Both the position numbers and the translations under genes were made by a program. The notes below the pieces were generated by a model, which did not search any database, was not told the DNA's origin, and saw nothing but the letters and a program-made list of their open reading frames with translations. 64,000 bases of DNA from Schizochytrium sp. TIO01 (taxonomy: Eukaryota; Sar; Bigyra; Thraustochytrida; Thraustochytriidae): NCBI GenBank assembly GCA_004764695.1, contig SMSO01000014.1, positions 5,400,845 to 5,464,844 on the forward strand, read 5' to 3'. Below, in pieces: positions 12,124 to 23,079 of the stretch (the first letter of the stretch is position 1; the number at the start of each line of letters is the position of its first letter).

Positions 12124-13208
12124 GTCGATAGCACTTTCGTTCAGAGGAGAACGAACACAGGTGTCCTCAGGAGAGCTTCTGTGAGCGGATAAGTCGGAAA
12201 GAGCCCCGGCTCGCTAGTGCTAAGGTTAACGGTATGCGGCCGCTACGCGAGAATTTGGATTCTTCAAAGCCCACGACCGCTTGATCGATCGATCGATCGG
12301 CGATGCTCGAGCCGCGTCGAAGCTGGCCTGCGGATTGCGACGCAAAGAACTGACGCCTTGCTCTCCGGCAGCTGCGGCTTGTCGAAGCGGCCAGCAGTCA
12401 TCGACCGCACCGACGCGGCTTTGGGCGAGCAAGCCAGGGAGAACTGGAAAGCCTGAGCTACTTGGGTTCTGCCGGAGAACTCTGCGACTAGGATCGAAGT
12501 AAGTGAGTGGTAAGTGAGTAAGTAGTAACAACTTGGAAGGCGCAGGTGAGGATGTGTCCCCTCTGGCGGAGAGGAGAGAAACTGCGCTTGAGACTTCCTT
12601 TAGCGGTCTCGACGAGGGGGTGCTACCATGGAGCTAGCTAGTTGTAGGGATCTGTACAAGGATCTGGGGCTCACTCTCAGTAGTTAAAAGGAATATGTTA
12701 CGATTGTGTGTGAAACTTTCGAGGGAGATTAACTTGAATCGCAGCCGATTGCATGCCTGGTAGGCGATGAGGCCTTGAGCCGTGTCCGAGAAAGCTCATT
12801 CTATCTGGTGTCTGGGTGGAGAAGGAGAGCGGGTCTTCACTACGAGTATGCGATTGGCTCTCTCTCAGCTAGCCTAGCTACCTTAGGATTGGTTGTGGCA
12901 GAGTTTTCTTTGGTAGTGCTGCTTCGGTTTGAGTGAGAGAGACATTGTCGTCGACGTCGAAGACGCAATCGATGGGCCAAACTCGAAATTGGAGAGTGAA
13001 GAGAAAATGCATTGTTTCCGGAACTTGCCTCCGGAGTCAACCCGAAGAATATGATCGACCATATAGTTCTGTAGTATCTCAGAATCGCCGCTCCGAGCAG
13101 CCCAGCAAACCACTAACTCGAAAGCCAAAGCAAACACCATTCAAGAAAACCCATCTGATACTTTGATCCTAGCACGAAGAAAAGCTTACCCTTTGCTTGT
13201 TTATCAAC
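12124..13208. other. Intergenic, upstream of small IGDP gene
   Basis: Mixed GC-rich and neutral sequence with several overlapping chance frames (12217-12531) and a GATC run at 12283-12299. No gene was identified. Confidence 0.5.
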
Positions 13209-13457
13209 ATGGGAAACGGGGCTTCTAGACGGCCTCCTAAGAAGAAAGGTGGCAAGGGGAAGAAGCTAAGGTTGAGTGAGATCGGTGATCCGACGAATAT
13301 CGTAAAGGTCCCGAATAAGGATCACCCACCGACGAGTATCGAAAAGGTCCCGAACAAGGTTCCCCAACAGGTGATCAAGAATCCCACTCCTCGTCCTTCT
13401 ACTCTTCCTACTCCTCCTCCTAAGAAGAACTCTTACACCAATAAAGGGTATATATAA
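13209..13457 (+). CDS. Small basic MGxxxS / IGDP-motif protein, 82 aa
   Basis: An ATG-started frame encodes an 82-residue protein beginning MGNGASRRPPKKKGGKGKK. That is a myristoylation-type start (Gly2, Ser6) followed by a polybasic stretch, the classic layout of a lipid-plus-charge membrane anchor. It is followed by LSEIGDPTNIVKVPN, close to the IGDP repeat core of the protein at 9281-10717, then two copies of a VPNK-type motif and a Pro-rich tail. The sequence upstream of the ATG (CTTTGCTTGTTTATCAACATGGG) is nearly the same as in the larger gene. I infer a short paralogue of that gene in opposite orientation. No family is known to me. Confidence 0.6.
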   Translation: MGNGASRRPPKKKGGKGKKLRLSEIGDPTNIVKVPNKDHPPTSIEKVPNKVPQQVIKNPTPRPSTLPTPPPKKNSYTNKGYI

Positions 13458-14413
13458 ATCAACCAAAGGAACTTAACGCAAATGAAGCACTTCCCCTAAA
13501 TAGATACAACCTAAACTTAAGAAGGCCAATGTCAATACATTCTCGTTTGTTGAAGTGCGATTACTTAACTCTAACTCTTTGTTGATTGCTGCATTACAGT
13601 ACAACGCTCTATGGCAATTGTTTGCAGTGGCCTTGGTGGACTCCAGCGGAGACAACCGTTATCCACTTTCACTTTGATGCTTCTGAAGCACCGCAATTTG
13701 CACGGCACCCTCCAAGTAGGTGTAGTGAGGGGCTGGCGTGGGTCGTAGCTACGCAACAACTGCAAACGAGAACCCAGAAACTTAGCTCCAAGGCTTCGCA
13801 ACCATACTTTGTACATCTAGCCCTTGTAGACTTGACTCGAGTGTTTCTAAACGCCATGTACAATTACCCCTTGTTTTACTATGTATACTTTGTGTTTGAC
13901 TATGCCCATATTCGGGCCAACCTCAAGCCCATGAGATCATAGGCAAGCATCACAATTTTCATCTGTACGCCCACTAGAGCCTATTACAAGGAGTTATCAG
14001 GATCTCCAAGCACCGTGAAGTTCTTTTACTTTTACTTTTTCTTTCTTTCTTTTTTTTCCCACCCTTATTTTGGAGAGGCGTGCCGCTGCAATTAATTCAG
14101 TCTCGAAATCTTGCCAAGGCCTCTCCAAGCACTTGACTCGTGTCAATCTTGGAGCGGTACGGAGCGATCTCAGCTTTAAACACAACTATCTGCAGACTCC
14201 GAAACATTCTTGGACGTGCAAGTTGCTCCGTTCGTAAATGCGTTGTGCTAAAATGCGTTGTGCTAAAATGCGTTGTGCAATGGAGTAGGTAGGAGGTCTC
14301 TATGGTACTAATAGATAGGTAGGTGTGTTTGCTAGAAAACCGAGCAGATTAAAAAAGGAGCGCTCACTTCGCGAGACCCTCCAGCAGCGCAATTCCCGTG
14401 CAAGCCGACAGCG
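13458..14413. other. Intergenic before the calponin-homology gene
   Basis: Open frames on both strands at 13571-13942 have no family resemblance. A TTTC-rich stretch lies at 14027-14056. The 3' part is the 5' flank of the gene at 14414. Confidence 0.5.
14236..14280 (+). repeat. Three tandem copies of a 15-bp unit
   Basis: Three copies of AAATGCGTTGTGCTA, the last differing by one base. They lie about 130 bp upstream of the start codon at 14414, in the presumed promoter or leader, so they could contain repeated protein-binding sites. That is unproven. Confidence 0.9.
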
Positions 14414-17400
14414 ATGAGTGCGGCGCCGGGACCCGAGGGTCCAGAGCCACCTCCTCCTAGCTCCACCCCGCCGGTATGGGCCTTCCGTGGCCAGCACTCG
14501 GACCGCAGTCTGAACGCAGGCGGCCACGATGACGCTGGCGACCAGCTTCTCCCCAGTGTCAGCGGCCTCTCTAACACCAACGCTACAACGGATGAGCGAG
14601 AACCTTCATCTGCCGCATCAGTATCTTCGACATCCTCCTGGCAGGCCGTAGTCGCTGCCAGGGCTGCCTCCCTACGCGAGGGGCGGCCTTCGCCTACTTC
14701 GTCCACATCACCTCGTTCGGCCTCATCCGTGGCTTCCAATGCAAACATCTCTACGACATCAAAATCGTCTACAACGAATATACATAGAACCTCACGAACA
14801 GGATCTGGTTCTTTGAATTCAAAATATTCCCAGTCTAGCTCAAACTCAAACCTAAATCTGAAGCCTCAAACATCCGGAATTCCAAGACCGCCTATGCCTT
14901 CTTCATCTTCAACTCCTGCAAAACAGATATCTACCGCGAATGATATGTCACCGCCGACTGTGCCTTCGCCACCTCCGTCGCCAGAGTTCTCGTCGGCGTC
15001 ATCCGAATCCTCTAGCTGTGCCGATGTTGATCGCATCAAGGCTCAAGAAGATACAATGCCACTCCCTGTGATCTTTACACCACCAGCACCTCCCGCGACG
15101 TCTCGTAAACCAAGATCACTTTCATCACGATCTGAAAGGAGCTATGAAAGTGGGAGCGAACCCGGAGCAGGTCGTCGAAGAGTTCCACTACCTCAGGGTC
15201 CTCCTCCGCCGCAGGACCCGCCCCCTGCTGCTGCGGGACTTAAGTTCATACCACCGCCGCCACCTCCGCCACCAACGTCTGCATCTTTAGCAAAGACGGC
15301 AGTGAGACACAAACCGCACATCCCACTGCCACAAGGGCCACCACCACCGTTGGCTGACGCAAATAAATCTGGAAGCAGTGCTGGAAGTCGGCATCAACAA
15401 CAGCATCAAGATCAAGATGAAGATTACGAGACAAGCGCATCAAGTTCTGCAGGTGACGACTTTGCGGAACGTGCGGACCATCGTGGGGTAAGTCTGCGGG
15501 AGAGACTTGAGGCCATTCGAAGGCAGACAATTGAAGCGTGGATGGATGACTCCGATCATTCGATGAGGGAAGATCCAATTTTGGAGGAAACTGATGCAGA
15601 TATTGAGTATGAGAATGAACACGTTGAGAGGCGAAGCTTAGTAGGAACAAGCCGGAGATCGAGCATCAATTCAACAAAGTCGGCGGCATCAAAAGAGAAT
15701 GATGTAAAGGTATCGTCGTCGCCTCGAGGATCTTTCTCGACCGGTGCGAGGCCAGCAGATTTGGACGAAAACAATCCTGAGCGTAAGCATCAAGAGCAAG
15801 ATAAAGAACCGTCTCACCTGGAGGACCGAGAGGGCCATAACATAGAGAATTTTCAGAGAGAAGAGGCAGGAAGAGCTACGCATTTACCACCGCTCAAAGT
15901 TGTAGCAACACAATCATCAAGTGCCGTCACAACGGCGCCCGCAGGTGGCGCGAGCCGAAGGCTAAGCCAGAAGGCATCTGAGGGGTCAGAACCATCATCC
16001 ACGGCCAGTCAAAGCTACTTGGGGCAGGAATCAGTTGATTCAGACCTCATACACTTCATGCGCGCACCAGACTACCCGCCTCCGCCATCGAGCGAGGACG
16101 GCAGCACAACTGCAAAGGTCTTCTTCCCGTATGAATATCCTGAGAGCATGCAAGAGAATCCAATCGAGCGTCAGTCAGATCATTCGCTACAACAGTGGGT
16201 TCACCAAAGTGCAAGTGGTCCTTTCAAAACATCGTTGCCGCCACCACCTTCTCACCTTCCCTCTTCGCGAACGACGTTCTCGAAACCGATACAACACAGC
16301 GATTTGATATCACAACCAAACCTTTCAGCAGAACATAGGTCTCAAGAAAGTCATAGTTTCCACGTTCAGGGCGAACAACATAGTGAAGTATACTTTGCAG
16401 ATGGTAGTCCTGGTGTTAATAAACAAGGAGATGATTCTCTTAACAGAGAAAATCAACGAGATGTTGTGCAACATCAAAAGTTGCATCAACAAGCAAATGA
16501 AAATACCACCCATGTTCGACGACAGTCCACCTTGGATAATGATAGCTATGACGATGATGAGAGCAGCTTCGGAGGCTTTATTGTTCCACCACCACAAGCG
16601 TTGACTGAACATCAAGCGCTTGATGCAATTTTGGCTATTCTCAAAGAGTCTTTGGAAGACTTTGAATCACGAGGATACAAAGTCGTGCCTCGTCGACGTG
16701 TACACGAGGTAGTAATGTGGTTTGACGAGCGAGGCGATGGAGAAATCGCTAAAAATGACCTTGCTCCTCTGCTTGTAGAGAGTTTGGGGCTCCCTATTGA
16801 GGATGAAGCCCAAATATCAAAACTAGCGAGGGCTATGAACCGGGGTGTTCCCGCAGATTACAAAGTACCGTATATGCTTCTCATGCAGGCTGCCGACGAG
16901 TTTGCATTGCAAATGCACAAGAGACGTTCAACATTCCGCTCAAAATCTACACCTTTCCCATTGGCTATTCTCAGCTCCGCAGTGCGAGCCTCAAGCTCGC
17001 CCTGCCCACCGAATGGAGCAGAGATGCCAGCCCCAACTCCACGGTCTGCCGAAGCGTATCGCCGTCTTGCTCGTTATGCTCTTTGGATCAACGAGCTGCG
17101 CATCTGGCCTGAGCACGTAGACGTTGAGGTTTTACAAATGAACTTCCAAAACGGAACGTTATTTTGCAAACTTGTAGACGTCCTCATGACACAATGGAAT
17201 TCACGTGGCCAAGTCTCTTCCGGGCCGTCTGATCTTTTTCGTGGAGTACACTGGAATATCCGAGGACTCACTCGCTCACCTTGTCTCAAGAACATTGAGA
17301 CTGGTCTCTCTGTGGTATGGAAGCAGCGCGGCATTACTGCGCGCAATATGCCAACCGCCGTTCAGGTTTATAGTGGCGATCCTCGCGCGATTTGCTCCCT

Positions 17401-18961
17401 CCTGCGCGAAATCATTGCCAGCGTTGTCTTTGGAGGTAGTATCTCTACTTCTTCGCGTGTACAAACTGTGCTCAATTGGTTCGACCGAATTCTCACGACG
17501 GCTGGTCGATCGTTGCCCCGAACTGTTGTGCGCCCGCCCCATCACAGTCTGTGGTTGACTTTTCAAAAGGGAGATGCTCTTCTAACTGTTCTGCATCAGT
17601 ACTTTCCTGATGCAGTTCGCCTTGATGCAGTTTTTGATGAACCCAAAGACAGCGATGAGATACGATCTAATGCAGAAGAATTGCTGGGTCACCTTAAGAT
17701 GCTTGCTGTACCTAGTGGCCTTGTAGTTGACGACTTTGAAGAACCCCACGCCGATTCTCTTGAGTTTCTCGTTTTGCTTCTCTTTGCCATTCGAAGCCGT
17801 CTACGGGCTGAGCGTGCTGTACGGGGGGGCGGGACGGGTGGTTTGGTGTTTCGTAATCGTACATTCTCAGAAGCATCCACAGCTGAACATGGGTCTATGT
17901 TGGAGGCTTCTGAAGCTGACGAGCACCGGCCAGAATCTGCTACGCAACACCTTCCGTGGCGAAGCTATAGTAATCAAGAATCTGCTTTGGGTGAGACTTA
18001 TTCTTCTTTTTACTCTCCCCATTCGAATGTATCATCTCAGCCCTCGCCACCACCCCCTCCTCTTCCAGGACACTCTCCGCCACCTCCGCCGCCGTTTTCA
18101 TCACCGTTGGGATCGCCAGGATTTGGAGTGTCACCGCAAATGAAATCTCATGCTGGCTGGGATAATTCTGATGAATCTCCGTCTTCAGATGACCAAAGTG
18201 GCTCTGTAGAACGCCCAGTCCAGCCTATAGCGGACAACCGTCGTTACCAGGGTGAAAATGAAAACTTTAGCGCAAATGCAGACATGGGCTGGGACAAGGA
18301 AATGCAGCCTCAAGAGGACGACGTTGCTGATGCATATGAAAAGAACAATCGTGATCCCAGGCCCAGGAGTTCTCCGAGGGAAAAACTCTCAGATCGTCAG
18401 CAAATTGATTTTCAATCTTCAAGCACTGGAGATTCAGCTCTCTTCGAGCAAGAAATTGCCTTGCATGAGCGCAGGCTCATGCGCGAACACGAGGAACGTT
18501 TCCGCGCTCGCATTGCACAGCGCAAAAAACAGATTCAAGAGCATGGCCAACAGCAGGTTGCTGCGTCTCGCTCCACCAGTACCTCTCAAGAAAAACTACG
18601 TGCTGGTGAGTTTGACCACCAGGAAAAACTTGAGGTTGCCCGTTCATTCTTTCATCGGCGACAGGTCATCATATATAAACGTGATTTGTGTGCACGCTGT
18701 GAATTGAGCCTCTCAGGCTCTCAGCTTGAGTGGAAATCGTTGCCAAGTGAACCCCGCACTGTCGGGTATCTTCTTTTGGGTGATATTGATTCCGTTAATC
18801 TCAATAATGCTGCAGACCTCCGTGTGGAGGTGACTCTCCAGCGGGCGCATCACAAAACGCGCTTACATTTGCAAGGCCTAACTGAAAAGGATACGCTCAC
18901 GCTTTTTGCAAATCTTAATGCCCTCCTTCTTCCACATCTCCATCATCCACGTTACTCGTAA
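14414..18961 (+). CDS. Large calponin-homology protein with PH-like C-terminus
   Basis: A single-exon, 1515-residue protein. Residues 1-700 are low complexity: Ser- and Pro-rich, with a polyproline run near 276-290. Residues about 736-830 look like a degenerate EF-hand pair (VVMWFDERGDGEIAKNDL). Residues about 877-1005 match a calponin-homology domain (YALWINELRIWPEHVDVEVL, NGTLFCKLVDVL, IETGLSVVWKQRGI). Residues about 1015-1130 look like a second, more diverged CH domain (LNWFDRIL, FQKGDALLTVLHQYFP). A second polyproline stretch lies near 1210-1235, a charged coiled coil near 1343-1380, and a PH-like beta-rich domain at 1410-1510. CH pairs usually bind F-actin or microtubules and polyproline binds profilin or SH3 domains, so a cytoskeletal scaffold is likely. 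The exact orthologue is not recognised. Confidence 0.8.
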   Translation: MSAAPGPEGPEPPPPSSTPPVWAFRGQHSDRSLNAGGHDDAGDQLLPSVSGLSNTNATTDEREPSSAASVSSTSSWQAVVAARAASLREGRPSPTSSTSPRSASSVASNANISTTSKSSTTNIHRTSRTGSGSLNSKYSQSSSNSNLNLKPQTSGIPRPPMPSSSSTPAKQISTANDMSPPTVPSPPPSPEFSSASSESSSCADVDRIKAQEDTMPLPVIFTPPAPPATSRKPRSLSSRSERSYESGSEPGAGRRRVPLPQGPPPPQDPPPAAAGLKFIPPPPPPPPTSASLAKTAVRHKPHIPLPQGPPPPLADANKSGSSAGSRHQQQHQDQDEDYETSASSSAGDDFAERADHRGVSLRERLEAIRRQTIEAWMDDSDHSMREDPILEETDADIEYENEHVERRSLVGTSRRSSINSTKSAASKENDVKVSSSPRGSFSTGARPADLDENNPERKHQEQDKEPSHLEDREGHNIENFQREEAGRATHLPPLKVVATQSSSAVTTAPAGGASRRLSQKASEGSEPSSTASQSYLGQESVDSDLIHFMRAPDYPPPPSSEDGSTTAKVFFPYEYPESMQENPIERQSDHSLQQWVHQSASGPFKTSLPPPPSHLPSSRTTFSKPIQHSDLISQPNLSAEHRSQESHSFHVQGEQHSEVYFADGSPGVNKQGDDSLNRENQRDVVQHQKLHQQANENTTHVRRQSTLDNDSYDDDESSFGGFIVPPPQALTEHQALDAILAILKESLEDFESRGYKVVPRRRVHEVVMWFDERGDGEIAKNDLAPLLVESLGLPIEDEAQISKLARAMNRGVPADYKVPYMLLMQAADEFALQMHKRRSTFRSKSTPFPLAILSSAVRASSSPCPPNGAEMPAPTPRSAEAYRRLARYALWINELRIWPEHVDVEVLQMNFQNGTLFCKLVDVLMTQWNSRGQVSSGPSDLFRGVHWNIRGLTRSPCLKNIETGLSVVWKQRGITARNMPTAVQVYSGDPRAICSLLREIIASVVFGGSISTSSRVQTVLNWFDRILTTAGRSLPRTVVRPPHHSLWLTFQKGDALLTVLHQYFPDAVRLDAVFDEPKDSDEIRSNAEELLGHLKMLAVPSGLVVDDFEEPHADSLEFLVLLLFAIRSRLRAERAVRGGGTGGLVFRNRTFSEASTAEHGSMLEASEADEHRPESATQHLPWRSYSNQESALGETYSSFYSPHSNVSSQPSPPPPPLPGHSPPPPPPFSSPLGSPGFGVSPQMKSHAGWDNSDESPSSDDQSGSVERPVQPIADNRRYQGENENFSANADMGWDKEMQPQEDDVADAYEKNNRDPRPRSSPREKLSDRQQIDFQSSSTGDSALFEQEIALHERRLMREHEERFRARIAQRKKQIQEHGQQQVAASRSTSTSQEKLRAGEFDHQEKLEVARSFFHRRQVIIYKRDLCARCELSLSGSQLEWKSLPSEPRTVGYLLLGDIDSVNLNNAADLRVEVTLQRAHHKTRLHLQGLTEKDTLTLFANLNALLLPHLHHPRYS

Positions 18962-20238
18962 TTAAATGTAGTAAATACTTTGTATGAATGGGCTTCTTCT
19001 AGCGCAATATTATCTGCCTAGCTGTTGCTCAACCTGTTCCTTTAAGGTTTGTTTCAATGTCATGATATCATTTGTAGTACTTCCTACCTGCTAGGTACGA
19101 CTCCACATGAATTCCCCAAAACGAGAGAATTCTACCAATAGTGGTCAATCGTGCCACTGAAGTAAATGAACAAGTTTCTTCCTTCGTTTCCACCAGGAGT
19201 GTGTATTGGAATCCGCACCATCCAAATATAGATAGTCAGCGCAGTAATTTATTCACCCCCATTTGCCCTAGTATAATGTATATATTTTAAAAAATAAATT
19301 AATAATTGTTTTTTAAAAGCCTAGTAGACACATTGCACAGGAGGCGTCGTTGTTGATTGAGATCTTCTGTCTTCACTGTTGCCAGTTCAGTCAGAATGAG
19401 GCTATTCCAGACAATTTTCTTAGTGAGGTTTCAGGGCAATCAAAGTGTTAAGTGTTCGAAACAATCATAGCTACTTTATGCAAGGCAAGCTCATCGTGCC
19501 TTTGTGAGTTGCTGGGCTAATACATCCTAATTTCTGTCTTGACATTATCATGTCTGCCTTGCCTCGTGCTACAGCGTGTATTAAATAACATCATCCTCCA
19601 CGATTAAGATGATACAGCTTATTCTCATTTATTTATTTGTTTGCTTTTTAAACCCAACCCTTCATACGTTCCTGTGCATTTGCGAAGAGTTTGCACAGAA
19701 TGTACAAATAAGTCAAAACCTCAACGCAAACGCCCAAGTCAACAACAGTTCCTCACAATTTAAAACTACTAAGTAGGTACCACTATAATTATGATTATTT
19801 AGAAAATGCAAAAAATGCAAACTACAACAACAACAATACAAATGATACTATACTGAGGGTGTAAATATATTACAGTTTATTTTGATATTGGGCGCCTTGA
19901 GTTTTAAAGATGTGGTTAATAAAAAATAAAAAAATAAATAAAAAGACATCTGTGTTGAATAGCATAATAAATAATAAATAATAATAATAATACTAAATGG
20001 CAATTTACCCCTCACTGTTTTATGTTGTTCATTAGGCATGCACATGCTTATTTCTCCATGAAAACGTCCCAGCCTTTCCTCAATAATTCAATATACTCTG
20101 AACAAGCTTGATATCCATACGCTTTAACCCGAGGAACGTCTATCGTGTGGCCTCTTTGCTCTAGCTGGAGATGCTTTCACGGGTGTAACGAATTAATAAA
20201 GGTGAATGAAACGAATTAATAAAGGTGAATGAATACAC
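18962..20238. other. Intergenic, AT-rich
   Basis: This is the 3' flank of the calponin-homology gene. It is AT-rich, with AATAA-type simple sequence near 19920-19995 and no gene-like frame. Confidence 0.65.
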
Positions 20239-20510
20239 ATGCAGCCGCCAGCTTCACATAATCCAGTCAGACCCTATGAAAAGTGGCATTCTGTGGGTTT
20301 ATTACCTAACTACGTTTCCACTGCTGACGATCATCTCTACATAGTTCTTGATCCCTCTGCCGCATGCAAGATGTGTTGCACGGACCACTCCGCAGCCAAT
20401 ACAGCCTGCAACGCGCTCTCGGACCCACTCTCGCCCTCGGTTCGTTTCTTTAAGCACAGCTGTCTTCGGTAGCTCAGGAGTGCCTCCACCTACACGCGAG
20501 GAGCCTCCTT

Positions 20511-20607
20511 TCTTCCCAGTCGTGCTCATTCTCTAGCTCTAGAGAGCAGCAGCAGCAGCAGCAGCGTCTTCCCAGTCGTGCTCATTCGCTAGCTAGAGCA
20601 GCGGCAG

Positions 20608-20646
<39 letters not shown>
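20511..20646 (+). repeat. 56-bp tandem duplication ending in CAG tracts
   Basis: The 20-bp block at 20511-20530 recurs exactly at 20567-20586. Each copy is followed by a related CTAGCT segment and a run of AGC/CAG triplets (6-7 in the first, about 12 in the second, at 20610-20646). It looks like a duplicated unit with independent triplet expansion. No open frame of note uses it. Confidence 0.9.
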
Positions 20647-20647
<1 letters not shown>

Positions 20648-22221
20648 TCAACCAAATGACCCCGCTTACTACTACTTCCCAGGAGCCGAAGCAAACGGCC
20701 CGCTCAGCCCCCTTCCAAAGGCAGCTTCCGCTTGCCAGCTAGCCAGCTAGCCCCCTCGCCAGCCACGAGCCCTCGAGGCCTCCATCGCAAGCTCTGCCGC
20801 GGCCCTCAATTGCTTTTCGAGCTTTGCTCAATCCTCCGTTCTCAGAATCCCTTTAATTCCTATCTTCGGGGACTCCTACCGCCACATAGTTGAGTCCTAT
20901 GGGACCCGAATACGCTGCTCTGCGCCATCACCTCTTATTGGTAGGAGTGTCTAATGGTCAGTAGGAGTGCTCTCTATTCTTCGCAGTGCTCATTTCATTT
21001 CGTTTCGTTTGTTTGTTTATTACGTATCGTTCCATTGCGCGTTCTTTTATTGATTGATTCATTCAAAGTGATTGAGTGATGGATTGAGTGATTGATTTCG
21101 TCTGTTTGAAGGTGAATGAGCTGAAGGTTGGAGAGTGGGGTTGGGCGCCAGAAGAAGCTGCCGTCTTCGAAGGGACGCCGCTGCAGGAGGCGAGCAGAAG
21201 GCGCAGCTCCAAAGAGCGGCCTCTCACAGATGAGAAGCGAAGACTTTTCATGAAATTCATTTCTACGCCTTACTCACCCACTTACTTATTTACTTATTTA
21301 TACTTACTTTGAAGATTGATGTCTTTATTAATTTATTAATTTAATTATTTAATTATGAAATGTTATTTACATATGTAAACTTATAAAACAGAATCTCAAA
21401 GCAAAAACTATGGATATGATATGGATATGTATGATACCATACATATTAAGGCCTCGAAAGAGATGCGGAGTTCTACGAAGAGGGAGATCCTCTTGAGAAC
21501 AACTCGCGCAGAAGACCAAGAGAGCAGAAGGCCGCAGAGACACGCAAGCACGCACGGAGGCCTGCGAAGAGGGCGCGGGAGACAGTGCCGCGGCCTGCAA
21601 AAGAGGGAGGGTTTGGGCGCTTTCATCGATTGGTCCCATTCCTCATTTAGGAATGAAAGTAAACAGAGAAGTAAACAAATTTTAAAGCAAATACATAGGA
21701 CACATAGTACACATGGTACACAACGCAACAACTCGACAACTCAACAAATTGACATCTCAACAAATGTACAAATCAACAAATGTACAAATCAACGCGGGGG
21801 AATCTGATGCTGGTCTGTTGGTTCGTGTGTTTGCTTGTGTGTTTGCTTGTTCGCAGCTTGGAATGGGAAACGAATTTCGTTTAGTCTTACTTCCTTTCGC
21901 TTTCCCTGGTTTCAAGGTTTTCGACCCTGTCAACTCGTACGAGTAGGACTCTACTATCGGTAACTGTAGGAGGTGCGGTCCCTGCTGTCGCTGTCTTTGT
22001 TGAGCGAACTTATTGAGGAAACCATCGTCCTCTCCGTATGATTCGTCGGCGAGGAAGCTGTGAGAGCGGCACTGCAGAGGACGCAAACGAGGAGGGGTGG
22101 CTTAGCATGGCCCAAGCAGAGGACAGCCAGCCCGCACCCAAGAGCGTAGGGAGAAGAGGGTTTGCGGAGTGCCGTGAAGTGGAGTGACCTCTCCTTCTGT
22201 CGTTTGCTTATTTGTTTCAAG

Positions 22222-22222
22222 T

Positions 22223-22270
<48 letters not shown>

Positions 22271-22271
22271 T
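22222..22271 (+). repeat. (CTTT)n microsatellite
   Basis: About 12 perfect copies of CTTT. Confidence 0.97.
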
Positions 22272-22600
22272 TAGGTGAGTCAGTCATAATGAATGATTGT
22301 TCTTTGGTTCACTTATTGTAAGAGTGAGTGACGATGAGCGATGATCAATCAATCAATGAATCAATGAATGTCATGAAATGCAATTCCGTGGGCAGAGCAG
22401 ATGGGCGGACACGAGTCGAGCTTTCTATGTTGGACCGCAAGCTGGGCGTGGACAGGGTGTGGGGATGCGTGCAGCAGAGCAGCACCTGTCCACGCAGAAG
22501 GGCGGGGTTCTTCTGCTCGTCTTCTTTTGGAAAAGGAAGAGTTCCTACCTATCATCACGAGTTTTAGTGTTCGTTTTGTTGTTATGGTTTGTTTTAATGT

Positions 22601-22602
22601 AA

Positions 22603-22661
<59 letters not shown>

Positions 22662-22696
22662 ATTGATTGATTGATCGATTGATTGATTGATTGATT
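22601..22696 (+). repeat. (AAAT)n followed by (GATT)n
   Basis: About 15 copies of AAAT (22601-22662) run directly into about 8 copies of GATT with one GATC variant (22663-22696). Confidence 0.97.
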
Positions 22697-23079
22697 TATC
22701 TGTTTATTCGTAGTGATGAAATCAGATAACTTCCTTCTGATAAGGGTGAATACTGCTCATGTAAGCATACAGATAGATAGATTACTATGGGTCGTAAACG
22801 ATATTCCTGAAGAAGCTAATCAGAGAATCGTAGTACATAATAGATAGATAGATGGCATGATAGATAGATACCCCAGCACCTACGTAGTACGTACATACCT
22901 AGGTAGGTAGCTGCTGCAAGAGCAGTCCCGCAACTTGCAGCAGACCCGCAATAGAAGTCGTGGCTGTGCCCAGCGCCTCTTCTCTTGTCTTGTCTTGCGT
23001 TGTCTCGCTTGTTTCCGCTGTTTCTCAGACAGACCTTGAGAGCACGTTTCTTTACTCGGCAACTTTCTAAGTCCTCAAC

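Larger units (their letters stand above)
20647..23079. other. Intergenic, low-complexity rich
   Basis: GC-rich and AT-rich patches alternate with many simple repeats (listed separately). Chance frames at 21421-21807 and 22328-22613 have no family resemblance. The last 200 bp are the 5' flank of the dehydrogenase gene and include short GATA runs at 22774-22783 and 22843-22872. Confidence 0.55.

Noticed and set aside
14332-14748. 138-codon minus-strand frame
   Set aside because: Antisense to the Ser/Pro-rich start of the calponin-homology gene, with no independent support.
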